Assembly (NCBI RefSeq): GCF_027667425.1
Contig: NZ_JAQEGR010000011.1
Location: 1 to 64,000 of the forward strand
Direction: 5' to 3'
Length of the DNA: 64,000 nucleotides
DNA from: Fusicatenibacter saccharivorans
GTDB lineage: Bacteria; Bacillota; Clostridia; Lachnospirales; Lachnospiraceae
Shown piece after piece: positions 8,595 to 16,056 of this stretch. The translations under genes were made by a program, and so were the position numbers. The notes beneath the pieces are model-generated. The model was not told the origin of the DNA. It did no database searches and saw only the letters and a list, made by a program, of their open reading frames with translations. Positions within the stretch are counted from its first letter, which is position 1. Each line of letters opens with the position of its first letter.

Positions 8595-9024
8595 TCCCGG
8601 CCGCGGCAGCGCGTATCTTTCTTTTCTGAGGAAACGCTGCCGCGATTTCTTTTTCTTCTGCCTGCTCCTCGGCGTTTACGTCGCCCTCATCACCCTCACA
8701 GGCATCGGCTGTCCGATCCGTTTTTTCACAGGCATTTCCTGCCCGGGCTGCGGAATGAGCCGCGCGGTACTGTTAATGCTCTCCGGTCATTTTCAGGCGG
8801 CGTTTCGGATGCATCCGCTTGTCTATGCCGTGCTGCCCGCAGGTGTCTGGCTCTTCTTCGGGCCGGAACAGACGGCGGGACTTCGGCGTTTTAAAAAGGG
8901 GATCATTACGGTGCTTGTCGTACTGCTTCTCGCCGTTTATGCCTGGCGCATTTATTACCACGACCCGCTCCTTTCTATTGACCCCTCTCTCGGGCGCGTG
9001 CTACAATGGTTCTATCTTAATTAA
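8560..9024 (+). CDS. DUF2752 membrane protein
   Basis: The 154-residue protein starts inside the regulator gene, with AAGGAGG just before its ATG. It has three hydrophobic segments and the DUF2752 signature: a first helix, then GIGCPIRFFTGISCPGCGMSRA (the C-PGCG-x-(S/T)RA motif at about residues 47-68), then GHFQAAFRMHPL. The function of DUF2752 is not established. The paired cysteines suggest metal or redox chemistry at the membrane, which is inference only. The overlap with the regulator and the 15-bp gap to the next gene indicate cotranscription. Confidence 0.75.
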   Translation: MNTPSPNSMKRDPGRGSAYLSFLRKRCRDFFFFCLLLGVYVALITLTGIGCPIRFFTGISCPGCGMSRAVLLMLSGHFQAAFRMHPLVYAVLPAGVWLFFGPEQTAGLRRFKKGIITVLVVLLLAVYAWRIYYHDPLLSIDPSLGRVLQWFYLN

Positions 9025-9039
9025 AGGGGGTATTTACAA

Positions 9040-9438
9040 ATGAATGTAAAAGACAACCGCAGTTTCTGGGTCTATCTTCTGCTTTCGATTGTCACCTGCG
9101 GACTCTACTCGATCTACTTCTGGTATGTTTATGTGGAAGACCTGAACACCATCTTTTACGGTGACGGCGAAGACAGCCCGAACTACATTATTGTGCTGCT
9201 TCTGTCTTGGGTTACCTGTGGAATTTACGGCGTTTACTGGCGTTACAAACAGGCGAACCGCATGTACCGCGAATCCTACGACCGCTACGGTGTGACGATT
9301 GAGGAAAATGGTTCTGCCATTCTTCTGTGGACGCTGCTTGGCTACCTGACCGGCGGCATCGGCCAGCTCGTTGCCGACTATTTCATGATCCAGAACCTGA
9401 ATAAGACGGCGCTCGTTTATAATTCACGTGCATATTAA
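9040..9438 (+). CDS. DUF4234-type small membrane protein
   Basis: This 132-residue protein is preceded by AAAGGGGG. It contains two copies of a W-x-x-x-T/S-C-G-I/L-Y-x-x-Y/F-W pattern (LLSIVTCGLYSIYFWY and LLSWVTCGIYGVYWRY), typical of DUF4234, and a third hydrophobic segment (LLGYLTGGIGQLVADYF). Function is unknown. It sits between the DUF2752 gene (15-bp gap) and the MATE gene (18-bp gap), so it probably belongs to the same operon. Confidence 0.72.
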   Translation: MNVKDNRSFWVYLLLSIVTCGLYSIYFWYVYVEDLNTIFYGDGEDSPNYIIVLLLSWVTCGIYGVYWRYKQANRMYRESYDRYGVTIEENGSAILLWTLLGYLTGGIGQLVADYFMIQNLNKTALVYNSRAY

Positions 9439-9456
9439 GCAGGGGAGGCGTTTTTT

Positions 9457-10809
9457 ATGGCAACATCTATGGTAAAGGGAAATCCGGTAAAGCTGATGCT
9501 CTCGTTTGCCTTTCCGCTTCTCATCGGAAATCTGCTGCAGCAGACGTATAACATCATCGATGCGGCGATTGTCGGCCAGGCACTTGGCCCGGAGGCGCTC
9601 GCCAGCGTCGGTGCAAGCAGCAGTGTACAGTTTCTGGTGCTCGGCTTCTGTATGGGAAGCTGCACGGGATTCAGTGTTCCGGTTGCCAAGTATTTCGGCG
9701 CCGGAAAGCTTGATAAAATGCGCGATTATATTTTTAATGGTGCTGCACTTGCTGTCCTGATTGCGGCCATTCTGACCACACTCTGCAGTTTACTCTGTGC
9801 ACCGATTCTGCACCTGCTGTCGGTTCCGTCCGATATCTTCGCGGATGCCTACGCATATCAGCTTGTGATTTTCCTCGGGATTCCGTTTTCGATTCTGTAC
9901 AATTATCTTTCCAGCATCCTGCGTGCCGTCGGGGACAGCCGCACGCCGTTTCTGTTTCTGGCATTTTCGGCAATCCTGAATATTTTCCTCGACCTGTTCT
10001 ATATTATCATTCTGCATCTGGGGTGCGCAGGCGCGGCGATTGCGACGATTTCCGCCCAGGCGATCAGCGGACTCTTATGTCTGTTTTTTATTTCCCGTAA
10101 GGTAAAGCTCCTGCTTCCGACAAAGGAAAACCGCACTCTGCGAAAGGATGCCGCGCAGGAACTCCTCGCAATGGGCATTCCGACGGGACTGCAGTTTTCG
10201 ATCACGGCGATCGGCAGTATGGTAATGCAGTCAGCGAATAATGGGCTTGGCAGTGTTTATGTTTCGGCGTTCACAGCTGCTATGAAAATCAAACAGTTTA
10301 TGATGTGTCCGTTTGATGCGATCAGTACCGCGGCTTCCGTCTTCTGCAGTCAGAATCTCGGAGCCGGCCAGTCAAAGCGAATCCGTCAGGGACTCCGCCA
10401 GGGTGTGCTTGTCGGTGTCGGCTATGGTGCGTTTGCAGGTGTCATCATGATTCTGTTCGGACGGCCGCTGACAAAGCTCTTTATTGTCAGCTCTGCTTTC
10501 GAAGCAATCAACGCTTCGGCAAAATATCTGCGCTGCCTCGGATTTTTCTACTGGATGCTTGGTATTTTGAATGTCTGCCGTATGGTAACGCAGGGACTTG
10601 GCTACTCGGGAAGAGCCGTTTTCTCCGGCGTAATGGAGATGCTGGCACGAACGATTGTCTGCCTGGGATTTGTCGGTGCGTTTGGCTTCACCGCAATCTG
10701 CTTTGCGGACCAGGCTGCATGGCTCGCCGCCTGCTGCTATATCGCACCGACATGTCTGTACTGCGTGAAGAAATCCACGAAAATGATTGCGGATCGCGGT
10801 GCGAAATAA
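9457..10809 (+). CDS. MATE family efflux transporter
   Basis: This 450-residue, 12-helix cation-coupled exporter is preceded by GGGGAGG. The N-terminal signature GNPVKLMLSFAFPLLIGNLL is typical, followed by QQTYNIIDAAIVGQALGPEALASVG. The second half repeats the fold (ELLAMGIPTGLQFSITAIGS, VYVSAFTAAMKIKQFMM). Substrates of such proteins range over drugs and small organic cations and cannot be read from sequence. It is the last gene of the rpiR-DUF2752-DUF4234-MATE operon and ends before a bidirectional terminator. Confidence 0.92.
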   Translation: MATSMVKGNPVKLMLSFAFPLLIGNLLQQTYNIIDAAIVGQALGPEALASVGASSSVQFLVLGFCMGSCTGFSVPVAKYFGAGKLDKMRDYIFNGAALAVLIAAILTTLCSLLCAPILHLLSVPSDIFADAYAYQLVIFLGIPFSILYNYLSSILRAVGDSRTPFLFLAFSAILNIFLDLFYIIILHLGCAGAAIATISAQAISGLLCLFFISRKVKLLLPTKENRTLRKDAAQELLAMGIPTGLQFSITAIGSMVMQSANNGLGSVYVSAFTAAMKIKQFMMCPFDAISTAASVFCSQNLGAGQSKRIRQGLRQGVLVGVGYGAFAGVIMILFGRPLTKLFIVSSAFEAINASAKYLRCLGFFYWMLGILNVCRMVTQGLGYSGRAVFSGVMEMLARTIVCLGFVGAFGFTAICFADQAAWLAACCYIAPTCLYCVKKSTKMIADRGAK

Positions 10810-10915
10810 TAACGTTATTTTCTGTCTTACAGCGGCTTCCAGATACTTCTCAGGTTATCGCGGCAATCACCAAAAACTTGTTCCATCACAGATTTTGGTT
10901 CATTGCCCGCAAAAT

Positions 10916-10977
10916 CAAGAAAAAGATACTGTTCTGCATGGAATCATCTTCCCCTCAAAACAGTATCTTTTTTCTTG
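10916..10977. terminator. Bidirectional terminator between MATE and cobalamin gene
   Basis: Long near-perfect inverted repeat (CAAGAAAAAGATACTGTT at 10916-10933 with its complement at 10959-10977), with T runs on both strands. It separates convergent genes. Confidence 0.8.
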
Positions 10978-10988
10978 TTTTTTCATCG

Positions 10989-11522
10989 TTACCGCTCGAT
11001 TCCATCTCTTGCCGCAAGACCCTTGTCAAACGGATGCTTGATTTTTTTCAGCTCCGAAACATAGTCCGCCCGCTCAATCAGCGCCTCCGACGGTCCCTGC
11101 CCGGTCAGAATCACTTCCAGCTTCTCCGGCTTGTGATCCAGAAAATCCAGAAGGAGCTGCTCATCAAACAGTTTGCTTCCAATCGTATAAACCAGCTCGT
11201 CCAGAAACAGTACATCGTATTCTTCCTGAACTGCTTTTTCTGTCACTTTCTGAAACTGCTCTTCATAATACCGTTTCTGCTCTGCCTTCTCCTCCGGTGT
11301 CATCAGAAACGAAAACTTTATCTTGTCCTGCCCCGGCACAAACGTCACATTCGGCGACAGTAAGAGCACCTTCCGCTCGCTCGTGCTGTTATCTTTCATA
11401 AACTGATAAATCAAAACACGGTATCCATACCCTGCCGCACGCGTGCAGAGTCCCATACCACAAGTCGTCTTTCCTTTTCCATCCCCACAGTAGATGTGGA
11501 CACAGCCTGTCTGTTTTTCCAT
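10989..11522 (-). CDS. cobO: Cob(I)alamin adenosyltransferase, CobO/BtuR type
   Basis: Transfers the adenosyl group of ATP to cobalt in corrinoids to make adenosylcobalamin. The start at 11522 (MEKQTGC) is chosen because a GCGAGG site lies in front. Two upstream ATGs lack a site. The 177-residue protein has the P-loop GDGKGKTTCGMG near residue 13, then YQFMKDN, LLLSPNVTFVPGQD and YDVLFLDEL (Walker B), matching BtuR/CobO rather than PduO. No other B12 gene is adjacent, which fits scavenging of imported corrinoids. Confidence 0.9.
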   Translation of the reverse strand: MEKQTGCVHIYCGDGKGKTTCGMGLCTRAAGYGYRVLIYQFMKDNSTSERKVLLLSPNVTFVPGQDKIKFSFLMTPEEKAEQKRYYEEQFQKVTEKAVQEEYDVLFLDELVYTIGSKLFDEQLLLDFLDHKPEKLEVILTGQGPSEALIERADYVSELKKIKHPFDKGLAARDGIER

Positions 11523-11615
11523 GGTGAAAACCTCGCTTTTTCTTTCTATGTTCATTTGTAAACAACAGGTAATTCGAAACAAGTTCGCAATCCCAAGTAA
11601 AAATTGTAAACAACG

Positions 11616-11647
11616 GAAAAAGGAGGGCAGATTTTATTCCGCCCCCC
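11616..11647 (-). terminator. Terminator after rubrerythrin
   Basis: GGGGGGC (11647-11641) pairs with GCCCTCC (11628-11622) on the minus strand, followed by a T run. It lies 15 bp beyond the rubrerythrin stop. Confidence 0.65.
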
Positions 11648-11662
11648 AAAAAGGTTTCCTGA

Positions 11663-12208
11663 TTATTTACCGAAATATCTAGCCAGCAGACCAGCGAATG
11701 CTTTTCCGTGTCTAGCTTCGTCTCTTGCCATCTCATGCACGGTGTCATGGATTGCATCGAGATTCAGGGCTTTGGCACGTTTTGCAAGATCTGTTTTGCC
11801 AGCGGTTGCTCCGTTCTCTGCCTCTACACGCATCTGCAGATTTTTCTTGGTGCTGTCGGTTACGACTTCGCCGAGAAGCTCTGCGAATTTTGCTGCGTGC
11901 TCTGCTTCTTCGTAAGCTGCTTTTTCATAGTACAGACCTACTTCCGGATATCCCTCGCGGAATGCTACTCTGGACATTGCCAGGTACATACCAACCTCGG
12001 AGCACTCGCCCTCGAAATTGGCTCTCAGGTCTTTTTTGATATCTTCCGGAACATCGGATGCTACGCCAACTACATGCTCTGCTGCCCAGGTCAGATCCTC
12101 GCCCTGCTCGATAAATTTCTCTTTCGGTGCTTTACAGATCGGACAGACTTCCGGTGCTTCTGCTCCTTCATAAACATATCCACATACGCTGCATACAAAT
12201 TTTTTCAT
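11663..12208 (-). CDS. Rubrerythrin, reverse type (rubredoxin domain first)
   Basis: Non-haem iron peroxidase that reduces hydrogen peroxide in anaerobes. Residues 1-33 are a rubredoxin-like [Fe(SCys)4] domain (C6, C9, C22, C25). A four-helix ferritin-like di-iron domain follows, with glutamates and histidines in EGECSEVGMYL, AAYEEAEHAAKF and ARDEARHGKAF. The domain order is opposite to classical rubrerythrin and matches the clostridial reverse type. The 181-residue length is normal. The promoter carries a palindrome shared with the PerR-like gene upstream, so induction by peroxide is likely. Confidence 0.93.
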   Translation of the reverse strand: MKKFVCSVCGYVYEGAEAPEVCPICKAPKEKFIEQGEDLTWAAEHVVGVASDVPEDIKKDLRANFEGECSEVGMYLAMSRVAFREGYPEVGLYYEKAAYEEAEHAAKFAELLGEVVTDSTKKNLQMRVEAENGATAGKTDLAKRAKALNLDAIHDTVHEMARDEARHGKAFAGLLARYFGK

Positions 12209-12289
12209 AGTCTTTCTTTCCTTTCTTTTTGTTGTGTATTTAATTTTATCATTTCCAATTTTGTGGTTTATAACAGTTTTTTATTTTTG

Positions 12290-12342
12290 ATATTAGTAAC
12301 TGTTACTGATATTACTTTAACATAAGCTTCCCTTTTTGTCAA
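12290..12342 (-). promoter_or_regulatory. Rubrerythrin promoter with PerR-like operator
   Basis: TTGACA (12342-12337), 17-bp spacer, TAAAGT (12319-12314). A 23-bp palindrome (12290-12312, core AGTAACTGTTACT) covers the start region. It contains TAACAGTTACT, nearly identical to TAACAATTACT in front of the Fur-family gene. Confidence 0.7.
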
Positions 12343-12378
12343 TGCCTATTTTTAATTTTTTCTTTCTTCCTGGGGATG

Positions 12379-12777
12379 CTATACGTTCCCCGGGTGATTT
12401 TTGCAGTTCTCGCAGATGCCGTAAAAATTCACAGAGTAATCTTCGATCGTACCTCTGAAATTTTCCGCTGCTACGTTCTTGATTTCGCTGATGTCACGCA
12501 TTGTAAGGTCTGTCACGCAGTGACATTTTCTGCAAATGAAATGGTGATGCGTGGAAGTATCTCCATCGAACCGGTCCGGGCCATCTCCTGTTGTAAGACG
12601 CTTGATCTCTCCTAATTCAGAAAGAAGAGACAGGTTCCGGTATACTGTGCCAAGACTGATATTGGGAAATTCTTTCCGTACATCGGTATAGAGCATATCT
12701 GCGGTCGGGTGATCCTTTCGCCCCTGAAGGCAGACTTTGATGCTTTCTCTTTGTCTGCTATACTTGAGTGTTGACAT
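12379..12777 (-). CDS. perR: Fur family regulator, PerR-like
   Basis: The start is at 12777 (MSTLKYSRQRE) after AAAGGAAA. A longer reading to 12999 runs through the promoter and is rejected. The 132-residue protein has the winged-helix DNA-binding domain (HPTADMLYTDVRKEFPNISL, then GTVYRNLSLLSELGEI), the metal-site histidines (DGDTSTHHHFIC) and two zinc CxxC pairs (CRKC, CENC). Small size, position beside a rubrerythrin and a shared operator favour the peroxide sensor PerR over iron-sensing Fur. That choice is inference. It appears autoregulated. Confidence 0.82.
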   Translation of the reverse strand: MSTLKYSRQRESIKVCLQGRKDHPTADMLYTDVRKEFPNISLGTVYRNLSLLSELGEIKRLTTGDGPDRFDGDTSTHHHFICRKCHCVTDLTMRDISEIKNVAAENFRGTIEDYSVNFYGICENCKNHPGNV

Positions 12778-12802
12778 AGTTTTTTTCCTTTCGTATCTTT
12801 CG

Positions 12803-12857
12803 ATAACAGTAATTGTTATTATATTTATACTATAAGGCTGCTTCTCGCAAAAGTCAA
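12803..12857 (-). promoter_or_regulatory. Promoter and operator of PerR-like gene
   Basis: TTGACT (12857-12852), 17-bp spacer, TATAGT (12834-12829). An inverted repeat ATAACA-N5-TGTTAT (12803-12819) lies at the start region and shares the TAACA(A/G)TTACT core with the rubrerythrin promoter. Confidence 0.7.
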
Positions 12858-12930
12858 GAAAAAGATCACTACCCTGTCTACACAGATTTCCGTCTGTCCC
12901 AAGATCAAAAATTCCCCAAAAACGAGGAGT

Positions 12931-12956
12931 GCCCAGGAACCTCTCGGTGCCTGGGC
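12931..12956. other. Stem-loop in 430-bp gap between perR and ROK gene
   Basis: GCCCAGG (12931-12937) pairs with CCTGGGC (12950-12956). No T run follows, so termination is doubtful. The rest of the gap (12858-13290) is AT-rich and holds only the ROK promoter as a recognisable element. Confidence 0.4.
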
Positions 12957-13077
12957 TATTATTATGAAAAAATCTTAATTGTGTAGTGATTGCATACACG
13001 CTGTTCCTTTGGAACTGAGATAACTATACCAATTAATTATGAACAGATTATGAACGTGCAGTGAATCTTCTGTGAAT

Positions 13078-13106
13078 TTGTACATTTTTTAGAATTATTT
13101 TATACT
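13078..13106 (+). promoter_or_regulatory. Candidate promoter of ROK regulator
   Basis: TTGTAC (13078-13083), 17-bp spacer, TATACT (13101-13106), which would leave a leader of about 180 nt. Confidence 0.4.
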
Positions 13107-13290
13107 TTCTTTGTGTATTTATCACATATTTTATTTCTAATTCTGTCCCTTACTCTCTACTCTGTCTAGAAATCGTTTTTCTCCGTTAATTTTTCTATTC
13201 GTATTGCCCATCCCCGATTTTCCCTGTCATTTCTCTCTCATTTATGTTAAGATTGATGTACAGCCAATGCGGCAGAATGGAGGATTTTTT

Positions 13291-14442
13291 ATGAGTACCG
13301 GAAATCAGGAATATATACGAGACATGAACCGCGCCCTGGTTCTCGAGGCAATCGCCAACCATCCGCCGCTTTCCCGCGCAGATCTGGCGAAAATGCTGCA
13401 TCTGACAAAAGCAACCGTATCCACCATCGTCCAGGAACTGCTCGACCGCCAGCTCGTCATAGAACTCGGCAGCGCCGAAAAAACTTCCATGGGTCGAAAA
13501 CCGATTCTGCTTACTTTTAATAATCGCTGCGGTTCCATCATCGCCGTCGATCTCGGCGTAAAAAAGATCACCATTCTCACCGGAGATCTGAAGGGAAAAT
13601 CATGTACTGTAAAAGAATACCCGATTGATCCATCCCTCTCACTGGAGGAATACCTGATTTCCCTCCTCCACAAAACCAAATCCGACCTCCCCAAGACTCC
13701 GTGCGGCCTCGTCGGAATCTCCATCGGAATCTACGGCGTCGTCTGCGACGACCTCGTTTTATTCACACCCTACTACGATCTGAAACACTCCAACCTGAAA
13801 AACTACCTCGAAGAAGAATTTCAGGTTCCTGTCATCGTAGAAAATGAAGCCAACCTCTCCGTCATCGGCGAAGCCGCCTGCGCAGAGCACTTTAAAAATA
13901 TGATCTTCCTGAACATCCACGAAGGCGTCGGCATGGGAATCCTCATTGACGGCGAACTCTACACCGGCCAGAACGGCTACGCCGGCGAATTCGGCCACAC
14001 CATCCTCTTCCCCGATGGCCGGCCCTGCCCCTGCGGCAACCACGGCTGCCTCGAACAGTACATCTCCGAAGCCTCCGTCCTAAACGATTTTGCCGCCGCC
14101 GAAGGCTTAGAAAACGTCTCCGTCGAACGCTTCATCCAGTATTACCAGGAAGGCAACCCCAACGCCCTCAAAGTAATGCAGGATTTCACCCACTACATCG
14201 GAATCAGCCTGAACACGGTTCTCCACACCTTCAACCCGGACGTCATCGTCATCAACAGCTCCTTCACCAACTACATCCCAGGTCTGATCGACGAAATCAC
14301 CTCCGGAATCCAGAACCGCCTCCGCTGGTACCTCCACGTCCTCCCGGCTCACCTGCAGGATGTCTCCGTCCTCATGGGCGGAATCAGCCTCTGCTCCCGG
14401 AACTTCCTCGGAATTTCCACCTTTAAGCTGCTGGACCTGTAA
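13291..14442 (+). CDS. ROK family transcriptional regulator (XylR/NagC type)
   Basis: The start at 13291 follows GGAGG. An in-frame reading from 13204 lacks a ribosome site. The 383-residue protein has an N-terminal winged HTH (LSRADLAKMLHLTKATVSTI) followed by a ROK sugar-kinase-like domain (IAVDLGVKKITILTGDL, VENEANLSVIGEA, GYAGEFGHTI) and the zinc motif CPCGNHGCLEQY. Such proteins repress sugar genes and respond to a sugar or sugar phosphate. No sugar gene is adjacent, so its target is unknown. From about 13,650 onward the codons end strongly in C (aac, atc, ttc, gcc), more than in neighbouring genes. Confidence 0.9.
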   Translation: MSTGNQEYIRDMNRALVLEAIANHPPLSRADLAKMLHLTKATVSTIVQELLDRQLVIELGSAEKTSMGRKPILLTFNNRCGSIIAVDLGVKKITILTGDLKGKSCTVKEYPIDPSLSLEEYLISLLHKTKSDLPKTPCGLVGISIGIYGVVCDDLVLFTPYYDLKHSNLKNYLEEEFQVPVIVENEANLSVIGEAACAEHFKNMIFLNIHEGVGMGILIDGELYTGQNGYAGEFGHTILFPDGRPCPCGNHGCLEQYISEASVLNDFAAAEGLENVSVERFIQYYQEGNPNALKVMQDFTHYIGISLNTVLHTFNPDVIVINSSFTNYIPGLIDEITSGIQNRLRWYLHVLPAHLQDVSVLMGGISLCSRNFLGISTFKLLDL

Positions 14443-14460
14443 CTCAGAAATAAGTCCCTG

Positions 14461-14591
14461 TTCAGAGCCCCATCTCGATTCCGCTGCGCTGCATCTTGAT
14501 GTGGCTTCTCGCCATATGAAATTTCAGAAAAAAGTACTCATTCATGCAAGCATGATTCGCAATTTGTTCTGAAATTTCGCATGGCTCTGAA
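14461..14591 (+). repeat. Dispersed hairpin repeat, copy 1 (MITE-like)
   Basis: Ends are TTCAGAGCC (14461-14469) and its complement GGCTCTGAA (14583-14591). The interior is an imperfect palindrome including CATATGAAATTTCAGAA and TTCTGAAATTTCGCATGG. The sequence matches, in inverse orientation, the repeat at 32080-32190, apart from an extra segment of about 34 bp near 14477-14511 in this copy. It lies just after the ROK gene stop. Confidence 0.75.
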
Positions 14592-14712
14592 TAGTCACAA
14601 TTTGTTCATGATTTTTTTACAACATGAACACGCTTTCAACATAATTTACCCGTATACTAAAAGCATAAATAATGAATGCCAACATTATTTACACAATTTT
14701 CTTTTTCATATT

Positions 14713-14730
14713 GCCGATTAGAAAATCGGC
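14713..14730 (+). other. Short perfect stem-loop
   Basis: GCCGATT-N4-AATCGGC. It lies upstream of the terminator at 14759-14790 and may belong to the same short transcript, although no strong promoter is visible. The stretch 14592-14712 holds nothing else I can support. Confidence 0.4.
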
Positions 14731-14758
14731 TCTCCTTCCTTTAAAAATAAAAATGAAA

Positions 14759-14790
14759 GAAAGCACTGTTTCGCCAACGGTGCTTTTTTT
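14759..14790 (+). terminator. Rho-independent terminator
   Basis: AAAGCAC (14760-14766) pairs with GTGCTTT (14780-14786), followed by T to 14790. The complement on the minus strand also ends in T-rich sequence, so it may act both ways. Confidence 0.65.
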
Positions 14791-14839
14791 CATGCCTTTT
14801 TCTCATTTTCTCCCATCTTCCTCACAACAATCTCACGCC

Positions 14840-14861
14840 GATCCGCCCATCCGGGCGGATC
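14840..14861. repeat. Perfect GC-rich hairpin
   Basis: GATCCGCCC-ATCC-GGGCGGATC: 9-bp perfect arms with a 4-nt loop. It lies 30 bp outside the large palindrome and may be part of the same element. Confidence 0.6.
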
Positions 14862-14890
14862 CAGACCTCCCCTCCCGCCCCCACTACCAG

Positions 14891-15160
14891 CCTCGCCGCC
14901 GCCCGTCCGTCCTTGCGTGATGCGGCATGGCAGCATTGGAAAAGCGGGCAGGAAAAACCAGAAAAAATGGAGGCCTTTCGAGAGACTGAAATCTGGTGCT
15001 CAACACCAGATTTCAAGGCATTCTGAGCTGGGAAAGCATCAGGCTTTCCTGGCGAATAATGCCGGTGTCTGTCGAAAGACCTCCATTTTTTCTACGTTTT
15101 TCCCCCGCTTTTCCACCGCTGCCATGCGCATCACGCGAGGGCGGACGGGCGACGGCGAGG
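14891..15160. repeat. 270-bp Y-shaped palindromic element
   Basis: The two outer arms, 14891-14981 and 15072-15160, are about 90% complementary over 90 bp. The intervening loop holds two more hairpins: a perfect 11-bp one (14988-14998 with 15004-15014) and a branched one (GGCATT 15017-15022 with AATGCC 15058-15063, inner GGAAAGC/GCTTTCC at 15031-15049). The whole folds as a three-way junction. It starts 8 bp beyond the ksgA stop. Short ORFs crossing it on either strand look like by-products of the palindrome. Confidence 0.85.
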
Positions 15161-15168
15161 CGTCCCCT

Positions 15169-16041
15169 CTATTTACACAATTCATCCGTCAACCGCGCAA
15201 ACTCCTGTAAATTCAATGCCTCCCCACGAATCGTAAGCGGCCAGCCGCAGGCTGTGATTGCAGCCTCAATCTCCTCTTTCGAAAAATGCAGCAGCTCCGA
15301 ATTTTTCAGTCCGTTCGCCAGCGTCTTCCGTCTCTGATTAAACGACGCCCGAATAATGGAGAACATCAACTTCTCATCCTTCGTCTCCACCGGCATCACC
15401 TCATGACGCGTCAGCCGGATCACCGCACTTCCAACCTTCGGCCGCGGCATAAAACAGTTCGGCGGCACATTCGCCACAATATACGGCTCCGCATAATACT
15501 GCACCGCCAGCGACAGCGCCCCGTAATCCTTCGATCCCGGCCCCGTCTGCATCCGGTCCGCAACCTCCTTCTGAACCATAACCGTAATCGAATCCACCGG
15601 CACATGATTCTCAAATAATCCCATAATAATCGGCGTCGTAATATAATACGGAAGATTCGCCACAACCTTGATCGGCCGTCCGTTGTTCTTCTCCTTCGCC
15701 AGCGCCGCCAGATCCACCTTCAAAACATCATTGTTGATAACCTCAACATTATCATAATCCGACAGCGTATCCTCCAGAATCGGGATCAGATTCTTGTCAA
15801 TTTCCACCGCACACACACTCCGCGCAGCATACGCAAGATACTGCGTCAGCGTACCGATACCAGGTCCGATTTCCACAACAAAATCGTCCGGTCCGATACC
15901 TGCAGCGGCTACAATCTTATCCAGCACATGTGGATCGATCAGAAAATTCTGACCATACTTTTTCTGAAATACAAAGCCGTACTTCTGCAGTACGGCTATG
16001 GTATTCTGCGGCTCCCCGAGCCACGGTTTTACTTTCTCCAT
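15169..16041 (-). CDS. rsmA: 16S rRNA (adenine(1518/1519)-N6)-dimethyltransferase
   Basis: Dimethylates two adjacent adenines near the 3' end of 16S rRNA using S-adenosylmethionine. The 290 residues show YGQNFLID near residue 29, SAM motif I VEIGPGIGTLTQYL, acidic CAVEIDKNLIPIL, NNDVLKVD and the catalytic NLPYYITTP, then a C-terminal helical domain (SFNQRRKTL). It begins 15 bp after the large AAA gene, so the two are probably cotranscribed. Loss of this gene gives kasugamycin resistance in other bacteria (older name ksgA). Confidence 0.97.
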   Translation of the reverse strand: MEKVKPWLGEPQNTIAVLQKYGFVFQKKYGQNFLIDPHVLDKIVAAAGIGPDDFVVEIGPGIGTLTQYLAYAARSVCAVEIDKNLIPILEDTLSDYDNVEVINNDVLKVDLAALAKEKNNGRPIKVVANLPYYITTPIIMGLFENHVPVDSITVMVQKEVADRMQTGPGSKDYGALSLAVQYYAEPYIVANVPPNCFMPRPKVGSAVIRLTRHEVMPVETKDEKLMFSIIRASFNQRRKTLANGLKNSELLHFSKEEIEAAITACGWPLTIRGEALNLQEFARLTDELCK

Positions 16042-16056
16042 AAATTCTCCATGTAT

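Noticed and set aside
14822..15337. Short open frames on both strands across the palindrome (for example the plus-strand frame from 14917).
   Set aside because: Their sequences mirror the inverted arms and hairpin loops, lack good ribosome sites and overlap ksgA. Best explained as by-products of the repeat.
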